Below, piece by piece: positions 1 to 8,281 of a stretch of DNA of 64,000 nucleotides. The first letter of the stretch is position 1; each line of letters begins with the position of its first letter. The stretch comes from Planctomycetota bacterium (GTDB lineage: Bacteria; Planctomycetota; PLA2): positions 124,001 through 188,000 of the forward strand of contig JAJFFH010000027.1 in NCBI GenBank assembly GCA_021776735.1. Direction: 5' to 3'. The notes beneath the pieces are model-generated. The model was not told the origin of the DNA. It worked only from the letters and a program-made list of their open reading frames with translations, and made no database searches. Made by a program: the position numbers and the translations under genes.

Positions 1-2
1 GG

Positions 3-341
3 TTTGAAGCCGCCGGGAGCGCGCCGGCGTCGGCGCCCGACGTGGCCTGGATTGCCGAGGGGGGCACGCCCCCGAAAACGATACGCGCTTCGTCCGTCGT
101 GAATACATCGCCGTCCGTTCCTGACGGCCGCGCTGTGTTGACCGTTCGCCCCGACACGGTGGGGGCGGGACTTCAGGTTGCGGCCCTGGTGGTGGCGATG
201 GTGCGCGACAAGAAAGCGCCTCCGCAAACCGGCGTGCGGCGCTTGCACGTCACGGTGAATCTGCGTGCGGCAAAAGAGCGCGGCGTTGTCGTGCCGCTGG
301 CGATCCTGGCGCGCGCGGACGACGTGCGGAGAGACCGTTGA
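3..341 (+). CDS. C-terminal part of an unknown protein (cut by window edge)
   Basis: The frame is open from the left edge and stops at 339-341, giving 112 residues of a C-terminus. I do not recognise the family. It has an Ala/Val-rich stretch around the middle (AGLQVAALVVAMV) and a basic end, but no clear domain. The stop TGA overlaps the TTG start of the histidine kinase by 3 nt, so the two are probably co-transcribed and translationally coupled. The gene carries an antisense copy of the dispersed 13-base word (105-117), which here encodes Asn-Thr-Ser-Pro-Ser-Val. The real start lies outside the window. Confidence 0.55.
   Translation, partial: FEAAGSAPASAPDVAWIAEGGTPPKTIRASSVVNTSPSVPDGRAVLTVRPDTVGAGLQVAALVVAMVRDKKAPPQTGVRRLHVTVNLRAAKERGVVVPLAILARADDVRRDR
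105..117 (-). repeat. Dispersed word, exact copy
   Basis: Antisense in the partial gene at the left edge, read Asn-Thr-Ser-Pro-Ser-Val on the sense strand. Confidence 0.85.
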
Positions 342-1729
342 ACCTGTTCGGCAGGATTGTCTGGACCGGGGTCGCTCTCGGCGGTGTGGTGGTGGTGTTG
401 GCGCTGCTCGTGTGGAAGCCGGCCGCGCAGCGATCGTTCGTGGACCGCACCGAGCGGCTGTTGACCGATGCGGAATCGCACGCGCAAACGATCGCGACCT
501 CGCTTGTCGACGAGACGATGGAGTTCTCGCGCGGGGCGGCCGTGAGCGCGCTTGAGCAGCGCACGCTGGCGATTCACGATCTGCCGCTCTCGCTGTTTAT
601 CAACGAGCAAGGCCGGATTGACGAGGCGCGGCTCAAGCAGGCTGTGGCGCGGGCGATCGCGGCGCCGGGCGCGACCGGTGGCGAGAAGTACCGCGCCGTG
701 CGCGACGAGATCGTCGATCGCACGCGGGCGCAGGTTATCGAGCGGCTGGCACGACTCCGCACGGCACGGCAGGAAGAAGCGGCGCGTCACGCGAGTCGCG
801 AGAGCTGGCGAACCCTCGGCGCGTGGGGCGGCATGATCCTCGTGTTGCTGGCGGCGTGGGCGCTGGTGCTCGACCGCGTTGTCGTGCGTCCGGTGCGCGA
901 ACTGCGCGCGGCGGTAGGGCGGTTCGGCGCGGGGGAACGCGGCGTGCGGGCCGACCCCAGCGGCGCGCGCGAGGTGCGCGAGCTGGCGCAGGCGTTCAAC
1001 GAGACCACGGAGGCCGTCGAACGGGCCGAGCGCGAGAATGCCGAGCTCCGTTCGGGGCTGGAAGACAAGGTACGCGAGCGGACGGCGGCGCTGGTGCGGG
1101 CGGCGCGCGCCTCGACGGCGGGCACCATGGCGGGTGGTGTCGCACACGAGTTCAACAATCTCTTGTCGGGCATCCTCGGGTGCGCGGATGCCGCCCTCGA
1201 GGAGAAGCCGCGTGCCGAAGTCCGTGAACTGGTCGAGATGATCCGCAAGACCGCGGGCCGCGGCGTCGGTGTTACGGCCGCGCTCTTGCGCGCGACACGC
1301 GCCGAACCCGAGGCCGGTCCGTGCGATGCGGCGGCACTGTTCGACGAGGCGCTGGCGGAAGTGCGCCCGCCCGAGACCATCACCATTACGCGGGACGAAA
1401 AGGACACCGCCCTGCGCGCCGACGCCGCCATGCTGCGCCAGGTCCTGACCAACCTGATCCGCAACGCGGTCGAAGCGATGGACGACTCGGGCGCGCTGAC
1501 CTTGCGCGCCGATGCGGGCTGTCTTGTTGTGAAAGACAACGGCCCGGGCATCCCGGAAGCCGTTAGCGAAATCCTGTTCGAACCGTTCGTCACGACCCGC
1601 CGTGGCGGCCGAGAAGGCGCGGGCCTGGGCCTGTTTTTGGCCGAACGCCTCATCGCCGCCCACAAGGGAACCCTGGAAGTAGAATCAACCAGAAGCGGCA
1701 CAGTATTCACGATAACGCTCCCGAACTAG
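338..1729 (+). CDS. Membrane sensor histidine kinase
   Basis: 463 residues. A first membrane helix lies at about residues 7-27, then an extracytoplasmic sensor of about 135 residues and a second helix near 163-183, followed by a HAMP-like linker. The kinase core has the phospho-acceptor box AHEFNN (His about 270), an N box (NLIRNAVEAM), a G1 box (VKDNGPGIP) and a G2 box (GGREGAGLGLFLAE). It should autophosphorylate and pass phosphate to the response regulator 125 bp downstream. The sensor region matches nothing I recognise, so the signal is unknown. The TTG at 338 overlaps the previous stop and places the first helix correctly; the next in-frame ATG is too far in. Confidence 0.9.
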   Translation: MNLFGRIVWTGVALGGVVVVLALLVWKPAAQRSFVDRTERLLTDAESHAQTIATSLVDETMEFSRGAAVSALEQRTLAIHDLPLSLFINEQGRIDEARLKQAVARAIAAPGATGGEKYRAVRDEIVDRTRAQVIERLARLRTARQEEAARHASRESWRTLGAWGGMILVLLAAWALVLDRVVVRPVRELRAAVGRFGAGERGVRADPSGAREVRELAQAFNETTEAVERAERENAELRSGLEDKVRERTAALVRAARASTAGTMAGGVAHEFNNLLSGILGCADAALEEKPRAEVRELVEMIRKTAGRGVGVTAALLRATRAEPEAGPCDAAALFDEALAEVRPPETITITRDEKDTALRADAAMLRQVLTNLIRNAVEAMDDSGALTLRADAGCLVVKDNGPGIPEAVSEILFEPFVTTRRGGREGAGLGLFLAERLIAAHKGTLEVESTRSGTVFTITLPN

Positions 1730-1853
1730 ACCAAGAGTTCATCCTCACGCTTCATGCAGGCCGAGCCTGCCGCGCAGCGGCCCCTGAAGCGGCCCCAAGC
1801 GAAAATCGCGGCAGGCGGTTTTCGGCATGGCATTCGTTAGCGCAGTAACGCGC

Positions 1854-2501
1854 ATGACTGAGCCTACGCCCGCCCGAGTCCTGGTCGTCGATGACGAGGA
1901 GAGCCTGCGGTTCTTTTTGACCCGCGGCCTGAACAAGGCCGGGTATCACGTCGATTCGGCGGCCGACGGAAAGCAGGCGATCGAAGCGTTGACGAACACC
2001 GTCTACGACGTCGTGCTCACGGACCTCGTCATGCCGGAGGTCGGCGGACTCGACGTGCTGGCCGCCGTGCACGAGCTGGACCGCGACTCGGTGGTCGTCC
2101 TGATGACCGCGCACGGCACCGTCGAGAACGCGATCGATGCGTTGCGTTTGGGCGCGTTCGACTACCTCACGAAGCCGTTCGAGCTCAAGGATTTGCTTGT
2201 GCGCGTCGAGCGCGGACTCGAGCGGCGCTCCGTCGAGCGCGAGAATCGCAAACTGCGTTTTTTGGTGAACAAAGGGGTGACGCAGCAAACGGACGGCGAT
2301 GTTTCCGCCGCCGGTCGAGCGGAGCCGGAGGGTGGGATCGCAGGCGCGCGTCGGGATTGGGAGCGCGCCTACGTCGCCGACCTCTTGCGGCAGACGCGGG
2401 GCAACGTGACCAAGGCCGCGGAACGGGCCAAGATCAGCCGCCCGAATCTGCACAAGAAGATCAAGGCGCTCGGCTTGAAACCCCGCGACTACAAGAACTA
2501 A
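1854..2501 (+). CDS. Response regulator: receiver plus Fis-type helix-turn-helix (RegA/PrrA-like)
   Basis: 215 residues from ATG 1854. The receiver has the acidic pair VVDDEE, phospho-acceptor Asp57 (VVLTDLVMP) and Lys107 (DYLTKPFE). The C-terminus is a Fis-type HTH (RGNVTKAAERAKISRPNLHKKIKALGL). There is no AAA+ sigma-54 domain; receiver plus Fis HTH is the RegA/PrrA/ActR layout, a family that often controls respiratory genes by redox state, so a link to the respiratory operons downstream is possible but unproven. The linker between the domains holds an exact copy of the dispersed word (2290-2302) read as Thr-Asp-Gly-Asp-Val. An upstream alternative start at 1827 would add nine residues. Confidence 0.88.
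   Translation: MTEPTPARVLVVDDEESLRFFLTRGLNKAGYHVDSAADGKQAIEALTNTVYDVVLTDLVMPEVGGLDVLAAVHELDRDSVVVLMTAHGTVENAIDALRLGAFDYLTKPFELKDLLVRVERGLERRSVERENRKLRFLVNKGVTQQTDGDVSAAGRAEPEGGIAGARRDWERAYVADLLRQTRGNVTKAAERAKISRPNLHKKIKALGLKPRDYKN
2290..2302 (+). repeat. Dispersed word CGGACGGCGATGT, exact copy
   Basis: Exact copy in sense orientation, in the receiver-HTH linker of the response regulator, read Thr-Asp-Gly-Asp-Val. The upstream flank GCAAA is shared with the copies at 40197 and 56389. Confidence 0.85.
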
Positions 2502-2505
2502 TGTA

Positions 2506-2520
2506 TCGTATGTGATACGA
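2506..2520 (+). promoter_or_regulatory. Perfect palindrome, candidate operator
   Basis: TCGTAT-GTG-ATACGA: six-base arms around a 3-base centre, 4 nt after the regulator stop and 11 nt before the ATG of the binding protein at 2532. It is AT-rich against a GC-rich background. The size and position suit a repressor site for the binding-protein gene; as an RNA hairpin it would be weak. The cognate regulator is not evident. Confidence 0.45.
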
Positions 2521-2531
2521 AAAGGGCACCG

Positions 2532-3665
2532 ATGCGTAACATCCGCGTTTCCGTTTTCGCCGTTCTTTTGGTTGCCGTGGTCGGCGGCTCGCGGCGGGCG
2601 TTCGCCGAGGACGAAAACGTCGTTGCGGTCTACGTTTCTCTCGACGAGCACTTCTCCCGCCGGATTCTGGAGGACTTCGAAAAAGAGACCGGCATCCGGG
2701 TCGAGGCGAAGTACGACGTCGAGGCGAACAAGACCATCGGCCTCGTGCGCGAACTGATCAGCCAAAAGAGCAAGCCGTTTGCAGATGTCTATTGGAACAA
2801 CGAGCTGGCGACGACGGTCAAGCTGCGCGAGTCCGGCGTGTTGGCGCGATATGTTTCGCCGAATGCGGCGGACATCCCCACTGCGTTCAAGGATCCCGAC
2901 GGGTACTGGACCGGATTCGCGGCGCGGGCGCGCATTCTCATCGTGAACACGAACCGCGTCGCGGCGGACGAGTTTCCGACCTCGATGTGGGACCTCACGA
3001 AGTCGAAGTGGAAGGGCCAGGTCGCGATGGCGCGGCCGGTGACGGGAACGACCGCGGCGCACGCGGCGGCGCTGTACGTTCACGACGAGGCGGTGGCGGA
3101 CAAGTGGTTCGACGCGCTTATCGAGAACGATCTGGTCTGGCGGCCGGGCAACGCGCACGTTGCCAAGCAGGTCGCGGCCGGGGAGTTTGCGTTCGGTTGG
3201 ACCGACACCGACGATTTCAACGTGCAGCGCCTTCAGGGCAAGCCGGTCGCGGCGGTGTATCCCGATCGCAAGGACAGCGAACTCGGCGTGATGTACATCC
3301 CGAACTCGCTGGTCCTGATCAAGGGCGCGCCGCACGCGGCGAACGGCAAGAGGCTGATCGACTGGCTGTTGCGACCCGAAGTCGAGGCGCGTTTGGCGCG
3401 ATCCCGCTCGGCGCAGATTCCGGTCCGGCCCGGCGTCCCGGTTCCGCCGCATGTGCGCCGTCCGGACCAGATCGGCAAGGTGTTTTCGGTCGACTGGAGC
3501 CGCACGGGCAAGGAGTACGACCGCTGGACGGGACGCGTAGACCAAAAGATCGACTCCGCCGGCGGCGGGGCGGTGGGGTCGCTGCTCTGGATCGCGGCGG
3601 GGGTCGTGTTCATTGCCATCGCGCTCGTTTTGTTGCTGCGCCGCGCCACAGGCGAACCAGAATAG
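2532..3665 (+). CDS. Fe(III)-type ABC solute-binding protein with C-terminal membrane anchor
   Basis: 377 residues: signal peptide (to about AFAEDE at 28), then a type 2 periplasmic-binding fold of the iron(III)-binding family (FutA/SfuA-like: VAVYVSLDEHFSRRILEDFEKETGI near the N-terminus, then VYWNNELATTVKL and a long C-lobe). Such proteins normally deliver substrate to an inner-membrane permease, but no permease or ATPase is next to this gene. Unusually, it ends in a single hydrophobic segment (residues about 345-368, SLLWIAAGVVFIAIALVLLL) and a short basic tail, so it is probably held in the membrane. Start ATG lies 11 nt after the palindrome. Iron as substrate is inferred from the family only. 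Confidence 0.75.
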   Translation: MRNIRVSVFAVLLVAVVGGSRRAFAEDENVVAVYVSLDEHFSRRILEDFEKETGIRVEAKYDVEANKTIGLVRELISQKSKPFADVYWNNELATTVKLRESGVLARYVSPNAADIPTAFKDPDGYWTGFAARARILIVNTNRVAADEFPTSMWDLTKSKWKGQVAMARPVTGTTAAHAAALYVHDEAVADKWFDALIENDLVWRPGNAHVAKQVAAGEFAFGWTDTDDFNVQRLQGKPVAAVYPDRKDSELGVMYIPNSLVLIKGAPHAANGKRLIDWLLRPEVEARLARSRSAQIPVRPGVPVPPHVRRPDQIGKVFSVDWSRTGKEYDRWTGRVDQKIDSAGGGAVGSLLWIAAGVVFIAIALVLLLRRATGEPE

Positions 3666-3723
3666 CCCCTGCCGTCCCGAGCCGCCCGGTCAACAGCGGG
3701 CCACGCCAGGCACGGCGATGTGG

Positions 3724-3740
3724 CCGCGGCAGAGCCGCGG
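3724..3740 (+). other. GC hairpin after the binding-protein gene
   Basis: CCGCGGC-AGA-GCCGCGG: a perfect 7-bp stem with a 3-nt loop, 58 nt after the binding-protein stop. It lacks a T tract, so it is either a weak or factor-dependent terminator or an mRNA-stabilising hairpin. The rest of 3666-3800 shows no gene. Confidence 0.4.
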
Positions 3741-3800
3741 TAGGCGAACCGGAGTAGACGGGGCCGGTACAATCCCGACGAACGGCCGATGCCCTCCGAC

Positions 3801-3876
3801 GACCCCATCGTCTAGAGGCCTAGGACTCGGCCCTTTCAAGGCCGCAACACGGGTTCGAATCCCGTTGGGGTCGCCA
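3801..3876 (+). tRNA. tRNA-Glu (anticodon TTC)
   Basis: 76 nt with encoded CCA. The acceptor arms GACCCCA (3801-3807) and TGGGGTC (3866-3872) pair fully. The D arm resembles other bacterial tRNA-Glu genes (GTCTAGAGGCC). The anticodon loop is CTTTCAA between CGGCC and GGCCG, giving TTC. The T arm is ACGGG-TTCGAAT-CCCGT. It reads GAA/GAG codons. It stands alone between two protein genes and is followed at once by its own terminator. Confidence 0.97.
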
Positions 3877-3881
3877 CCTTT

Positions 3882-3915
3882 TGGGCCCGGCGCCATCGCC
3901 GGGCCCATTCTTTTT
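3882..3915 (+). terminator. Intrinsic terminator of tRNA-Glu
   Basis: Perfect 11-bp stem TGGGCCCGGCG / CGCCGGGCCCA with loop CCAT (3882-3907), followed by TTCTTTTT. It starts 6 nt after the tRNA CCA end. Confidence 0.9.
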
Positions 3916-3956
3916 GCGCCGACCCGAACGCCTGCATCGGGCTACCATTGGCCCCG

Positions 3957-5492
3957 ATGCGGTGGGTGGCTCTGGTTGCCGTCTTGTTGGTCGCGACACT
4001 GGTGTGGCTCGTCGGAATCCCCGGCGCATCCGACACTCGATCCGTCCGGCGCGCCGCTCCGGCGGCCGCTGATCGTGATCGCCCCGCAACGCCCCCCGCC
4101 CGCGCGCAATTGGCCAAGCAAGACACGCTCGCCGCGCCGCCGGTGATCACAACCACGCGACCGGTTGTATGGGGCTTCGTTTCCAGCCGCGGCGAGCCGG
4201 TGTTTAGTGCCACCGTCAAGGCTATCGAAGCGAATGGCACCTATGTCGCTGGCGAGTGCGGAACCAACACCGAGGGACGCTACGTGCTGGAGATCGACCG
4301 GGCCGGCGAGTACCAAATCGAGGTTGAGGTGCGCGCGGAGTCCGGGCTCTCTGGAAAAGACGCCGGATCCATCCCTGTGACAGATGGGGACCGCGTGCGT
4401 CGTGACATCGAGATCCGGTCTGGCGCCACGATCGCCGGTGTCGTTCGCGGGGCCGAGGGGTCGCCTCTTGCGGGGGTGGCCATCGCAGCCGTGCCCCTGT
4501 CTCGCAAGCAGGCCGCGGTGGCTGCTATCGCATCGACGATCCGTGGCCTCGCCCGATCGATTACGCGGACGGACAAGGACGGGAGCTTTGTTGCCCGCGG
4601 CCTGAGGGGGGCCCCGTACGTGCTCGCGTCCGGGGCGGACGAGTGGATCGTCAGTCCGCCTGTCGAGGCGGCTGCCGGCGAACGATATGCTCTCGTTCGC
4701 ATGGTGCCCGCCTGGAAACGGGAGATTGAGGCGTACGACGCGGCCACGGGCTTGCCCGCAAGCGGTTTTGCAGTGCGGGACGGCAAGCGGCGCCTGACGA
4801 CGAAGACGTATCGCCTTGTCGCGCGGTTTCAAAAAACCGGACCCGGGCCGATCCTGGAAGCACCGCACCGAGAGCCGATCCCGCTGAGAGCCGTGCTCGC
4901 GGCGCCGAGGCGGTTCCGGGGGATTGTACGCGTCCTGCTCCATTCGGAGAGCGCGCCGGTTCTTGAACTGGAGATCGTGGATGATCGGGGGCACGCCGTC
5001 GAAGCCCCGATCGTTGCCTACCACCGACCGATGGACGGATCGGTGTTGGCGTACGTGCAGAGGCCGTCAGGGGTCCTGGTCCTGCGACCGACGGGTCCGG
5101 GACGGTACCGCGCACGCATCCCCGAAGGAGACTGGAATCTTGTCGCCAACGAGAGGCGCGCGTGGGGCCTGAGCGATGCCGTTGGTGCCCGTGTCACAGT
5201 GCCCTCCGAAACCGGGATTCGGATCGAGATCAAACGGTCGGCCGAACTCACGGTCCGGCTGCGGTCCGGGGACAGGTCGGAGGAATGGGCGGTGCGGCTC
5301 GCGAGTGGTCGTCAGGACTACTTGTGCGCACGGGGGCTTCGATACGACAGGGCCCACGTCGTCGCGGCAGGGCGCTACCGCGTGTTTTGGCTGGGATCAA
5401 ACACCGATGGCGCCGCAGATCCTCGCTTCATGCAACAGGACATCACCCTGGCGCCGGGCGAGAAGCGGGTCGTCCAACGGCCGCCGGGCTAG
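3957..5492 (+). CDS. Exported protein with carboxypeptidase-regulatory-like domains
   Basis: 511 residues from ATG 3957; a TTG at 3948 would add three. A single N-terminal hydrophobic segment (VALVAVLLVATLVWLVG) is either a signal peptide or an anchor. Two beta-sandwich repeats of the carboxypeptidase-D-regulatory/Cna-B type follow at about residues 62-140 (VWGFVSSRGEPVFSATVKA...) and 155-240 (ATIAGVVRGAEGSPLAGVAI...). The last 250 residues look beta-rich but are not recognised. Such domains usually serve in adhesion or as surface scaffolds; no catalytic motif is visible. The stop codon TAG (5490-5492) overlaps the stop of the convergent gene at 5489. Confidence 0.7.
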   Translation: MRWVALVAVLLVATLVWLVGIPGASDTRSVRRAAPAAADRDRPATPPARAQLAKQDTLAAPPVITTTRPVVWGFVSSRGEPVFSATVKAIEANGTYVAGECGTNTEGRYVLEIDRAGEYQIEVEVRAESGLSGKDAGSIPVTDGDRVRRDIEIRSGATIAGVVRGAEGSPLAGVAIAAVPLSRKQAAVAAIASTIRGLARSITRTDKDGSFVARGLRGAPYVLASGADEWIVSPPVEAAAGERYALVRMVPAWKREIEAYDAATGLPASGFAVRDGKRRLTTKTYRLVARFQKTGPGPILEAPHREPIPLRAVLAAPRRFRGIVRVLLHSESAPVLELEIVDDRGHAVEAPIVAYHRPMDGSVLAYVQRPSGVLVLRPTGPGRYRARIPEGDWNLVANERRAWGLSDAVGARVTVPSETGIRIEIKRSAELTVRLRSGDRSEEWAVRLASGRQDYLCARGLRYDRAHVVAAGRYRVFWLGSNTDGAADPRFMQQDITLAPGEKRVVQRPPG

Positions 5493-6145
5493 GACGCCGA
5501 CGAGGTCGATGCGGCTTCTTGCTCCGACTCTTCCGACTGCTTTGCGGAGGTGTCGGGCGAGTCGAAAACATCGCCGTCCGTTGCTGTGGCCGCGGAGTCA
5601 TCCGCATCGGCGTCGTCCACCGTGGCGCTCAGTTCCGCGGCGCGCAGCTTCTTGATCAGCTCCTTGGCGCCCTCGACATCGTTTTCTTCGAGGCAGTGGG
5701 CGAGGTCGTCGAGGCCCTGCGAGCGCTCGGACTCGAGCCGCTTCAGGTCGTCGCAGAGGCTGCTGACCGCGGCGGCCAGCGGCTTGAGATAGTCGCGCTT
5801 GCGCAGTCCGAGGCGGTGGTCGTAGAGTCCCTTGCGGATGCCGCCGAGGGCGCGTTGCAGGACGAAGGCCGGGCCGGCGATACGGTGCGTCAGCAGCATC
5901 GAGATCGTGCCGAGGATCGCGGCACCCAGGCCGAAGTAGATTGCGTTGGCGCGCAGGAAGACGTCACGGACGTCCTGCGAACCGAGGGCGTCGAGCTTTT
6001 CCGAGCCCGGCAGGAAGAACACGCCCAGCACGTAGAGAAAACCGACACCGAGCATCACGCCCAGGAGTTGGGCGGTGATCGCCATCTGCAGGCGAAGGTC
6101 GATCATGTACTTGCGGCGGCGGATGCGTTTGGTCGGCTGGGTCAT
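5489..6145 (-). CDS. Two-helix membrane protein with a HAMP-like domain and acidic tail
   Basis: 218 residues. ATG at 6145 is preceded on its strand by a clear GGGGAG ribosome site; longer upstream frames lack one. Two membrane helices (residues about 22-45 and 68-90) are followed by a HAMP-type stretch (HRIAGPAFVLQRALGGIRKGLYDHRLGLRKRDYLKPLAAAV), a short helix (LESERSQGLDDLAHCLEEN) and an acidic, Ser/Asp/Glu-rich tail of about 45 residues. No kinase or methyl-accepting output domain is present, so it may be a signalling adaptor. The tail contains an exact copy of the dispersed word (5568-5580), read Thr-Asp-Gly-Asp-Val. Confidence 0.72.
   Translation of the reverse strand: MTQPTKRIRRRKYMIDLRLQMAITAQLLGVMLGVGFLYVLGVFFLPGSEKLDALGSQDVRDVFLRANAIYFGLGAAILGTISMLLTHRIAGPAFVLQRALGGIRKGLYDHRLGLRKRDYLKPLAAAVSSLCDDLKRLESERSQGLDDLAHCLEENDVEGAKELIKKLRAAELSATVDDADADDSAATATDGDVFDSPDTSAKQSEESEQEAASTSSAS
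5568..5580 (-). repeat. Dispersed word, exact copy
   Basis: Complement of CGGACGGCGATGT, in sense orientation in the acidic tail of the HAMP-like protein (Ala-Thr-Asp-Gly-Asp-Val-Phe). Confidence 0.85.
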
Positions 6146-6302
6146 GACACTCCCCTGAGCGGAACCTCTTGGTCCCTCGTCCGCGTCTCTCTTCGACACC
6201 GGCCATGGTTGGACTTGAGGAAATCGTTCAAGCGGCGGTGGGCACCCGGTCGATAGGGAAGACGGAGTAATGAGCGTGTGCGGAACGCGCCAAGGGGCCG
6301 AA

Positions 6303-6989
6303 ATGAAGGGACATCGCGCTTTCACACTTTTGGAGCTGCTGATCATTTTGGTCGTGATCGCGATCATCGTTACGATCGCGCTTCCGAACCTGCTCAGTTC
6401 CCGCATCGAGGCGAACGAGACCGCGACGATTGCGACCTTGAATCAGATCGTCAAGTCCCAGCTCGACTTCCAGACGCGCCGCGAGGCTGATATGAACGTC
6501 AACGGGATCGGCGAGTTCGGTACGTTCGGTGAGATGTCGGGCAACGTGCCCGTTCGCGCCGGCAACGGCGGGACGAAGTTCATGTCGCCCGAGGTGATCA
6601 ACGCGAGCTTTCGCGCGATCTCGCCGATCGGCGAGATGTTTCGCTCCGGCTACCACTATCGTGTCTATCTGCCGAACGCGGCCGGCCTCGGCCTCATCGA
6701 GGAGCCGGGCGGCGGCGCGAGCGTCAACGTCGATGCCGATCTCGCCGAGTCCGTCTGGTGCGTGTACGCGTGGCCGGGGCAACATGCCGGCTCGGGACGC
6801 CGCTCGTTCTTCACGAACCAGACCGGCGACATCACGACGACCGAGGATCCGACGTACAGCGGACCGGGTGCGCCCATTCCCGCCGGTGCGGCGTTCCTGC
6901 CCGGCGAGCCCGCGAGCCACATCACCGGCACGGTCGCCGTCAACACGACCGGCCGCGACGGCAACACCTGGAAGGTTGCCACCAGGTAG
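6303..6989 (+). CDS. Type IV prepilin-like (pseudopilin) protein
   Basis: 228 residues from ATG 6303. The N-terminus KGHRAFTLLELLIILVVIAII is a class III leader: short basic head, cleavage before Phe, Glu at +5 of the mature protein, then a hydrophobic helix. Residue -1 is Ala instead of the usual Gly. The remaining 190 residues contain Gly/Asn-rich segments and three Trp in the final third, typical of a major or minor pseudopilin globular domain, but the subfamily is not recognised. It should be cleaved by a PilD-type peptidase (not in the window) and sit in a pilus or type II secretion pseudopilus. A GTG/ATG choice at 6270 would place 11 residues before the leader and is unlikely. Confidence 0.82.
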   Translation: MKGHRAFTLLELLIILVVIAIIVTIALPNLLSSRIEANETATIATLNQIVKSQLDFQTRREADMNVNGIGEFGTFGEMSGNVPVRAGNGGTKFMSPEVINASFRAISPIGEMFRSGYHYRVYLPNAAGLGLIEEPGGGASVNVDADLAESVWCVYAWPGQHAGSGRRSFFTNQTGDITTTEDPTYSGPGAPIPAGAAFLPGEPASHITGTVAVNTTGRDGNTWKVATR

Positions 6990-6997
6990 GCACGCCG

Positions 6998-7035
6998 CAC
7001 GGTCGGCGATGTCTTTGGCGTCGCCGTCGACCGTG
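6998..7035 (+). terminator. Imperfect hairpin made from degenerate copies of the dispersed word
   Basis: CACGGTCGGCGA (6998-7009) pairs with TCGCCGTCGACCGTG (7021-7035) with a 3-nt bulge. The left arm runs into a one-mismatch copy of the dispersed word (7000-7012). It lies just after the prepilin stop and before the leftward gene ending at 7103, so it could serve as a terminator, though there is no T run. Confidence 0.45.
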
Positions 7036-7102
7036 CCGTGGCCGGCGCGCCCCCTTCTCAGCGGGCGCTGAATTGGAGTTCGGAGTCCACCGGCTTCAGC
7101 TC

Positions 7103-8281
7103 CTACCGGTAGCGGTAATAGTGCTCCAGGGCGAGGGTGCACAGTGCGGTTGAAAAGAGGCGGCCGCCGACCTTGCCGTAGGTTCCGACCGGGTCCCAGG
7201 TGCCGGACAGCTTGCCGGAACGATGCTGTTTCGGGAGCAGCGCTTTCTTGAGCGAGGCGTTCCAGGCCGAGCGCAGCGACGGGTCGAGTCGTGCCAGCGC
7301 GTCGGTGCCGTGCCACCAGTAGTAGTGCTGGAGGTATCCGATCTGCACCTTTCGCTTGCGCCCGTTGACGGTCATGATCTTGAACTTCAGCGACCACTTC
7401 GGCTTGTACCGCGCGATCGCCTTGAGGTGGCGCTTCACCATCGGATGGTTCTTGTCCTGGCCCAGCCATGCGCGGATGAGCAGCGCGGACGCCGCGTTCG
7501 TCGTCGTCGGGGTGTAACCGAGGCGGCGTCCGTTCACCGTGTACTCCACCCGTCCCGATTTCAGATTCACGAGCCCGTCGAGCCATTTCAGGACCGGCTT
7601 TTTGTACGCCGCATCGACTTCGAAGCCGGCTTCTTCCGCAATCCGCAGCGCGGTCACGACCGCCGTGGTCGTCGGCGTGCCGGATGCCATCCGCGTGCCC
7701 GCGTAGTAGCGCCAGCCGGCGTGGGGCTGGCGCGAGTCCACCATCGTGTCGAGCCCGGCGCGCACGGGCGCGCGCAACGACTTGTCGCCCGACATCGCGT
7801 ACGCCTCGGCAAGCGCCTGGGTCGCGTACGAGATACCCCACAGCGTGCCCCGTGTTGTGCGGGTCTTCAGCCATTCGATCGCGCGCGCCACGACGGCCTT
7901 GTGCGCGCCATCCTTGTGCGTGTGTCCTGCGCCCAGGAAAGCGAGCGTGCACAGTGCCGTCACTTCGAGGTCGAACGCGCAGCGGACCGGTTCGCCATGC
8001 CAGCCGCCGCCCTTGCCTTCGAGACCCGGTCCGTCGGCGTCCCAGTATCCGTCCCGGTGTTGTCGTTGCGCCATCCATTTCAGCGCTCGTTCGACGGCCT
8101 TTTCGGACGCGGTCGAACCGCCGCGAGAACGAACGAGCTCGACGCGCGCCTTGCCGCGACGGGCGGAAAACAGCGCGGGCTCGGCCTGCACCAAGGCACC
8201 GCCCGCGCCGAGGCCGACCAGGAAGAGAATCGAGAGAAGCGGGCGCACGCTCTTTCTACGCGCGCGGGTGCGCCGTTTCAT
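7103..8281 (-). CDS. Exported prenyltransferase/squalene-cyclase-type repeat protein
   Basis: 392 residues. A basic head and hydrophobic stretch ([23 protein letters not shown]) form a signal peptide. The rest consists of alpha-alpha toroid repeats of the prenyltransferase/squalene oxidase superfamily ([59 protein letters not shown]). The Asp-rich catalytic motif of true cyclases is not obvious, and such exported repeat proteins in planctomycete-type genomes have no established function. The ATG overlaps the last 26 nt of xerC, so the two are probably in one transcript. Confidence 0.72.
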   Translation of the reverse strand: MKRRTRARRKSVRPLLSILFLVGLGAGGALVQAEPALFSARRGKARVELVRSRGGSTASEKAVERALKWMAQRQHRDGYWDADGPGLEGKGGGWHGEPVRCAFDLEVTALCTLAFLGAGHTHKDGAHKAVVARAIEWLKTRTTRGTLWGISYATQALAEAYAMSGDKSLRAPVRAGLDTMVDSRQPHAGWRYYAGTRMASGTPTTTAVVTALRIAEEAGFEVDAAYKKPVLKWLDGLVNLKSGRVEYTVNGRRLGYTPTTTNAASALLIRAWLGQDKNHPMVKRHLKAIARYKPKWSLKFKIMTVNGRKRKVQIGYLQHYYWWHGTDALARLDPSLRSAWNASLKKALLPKQHRSGKLSGTWDPVGTYGKVGGRLFSTALCTLALEHYYRYR

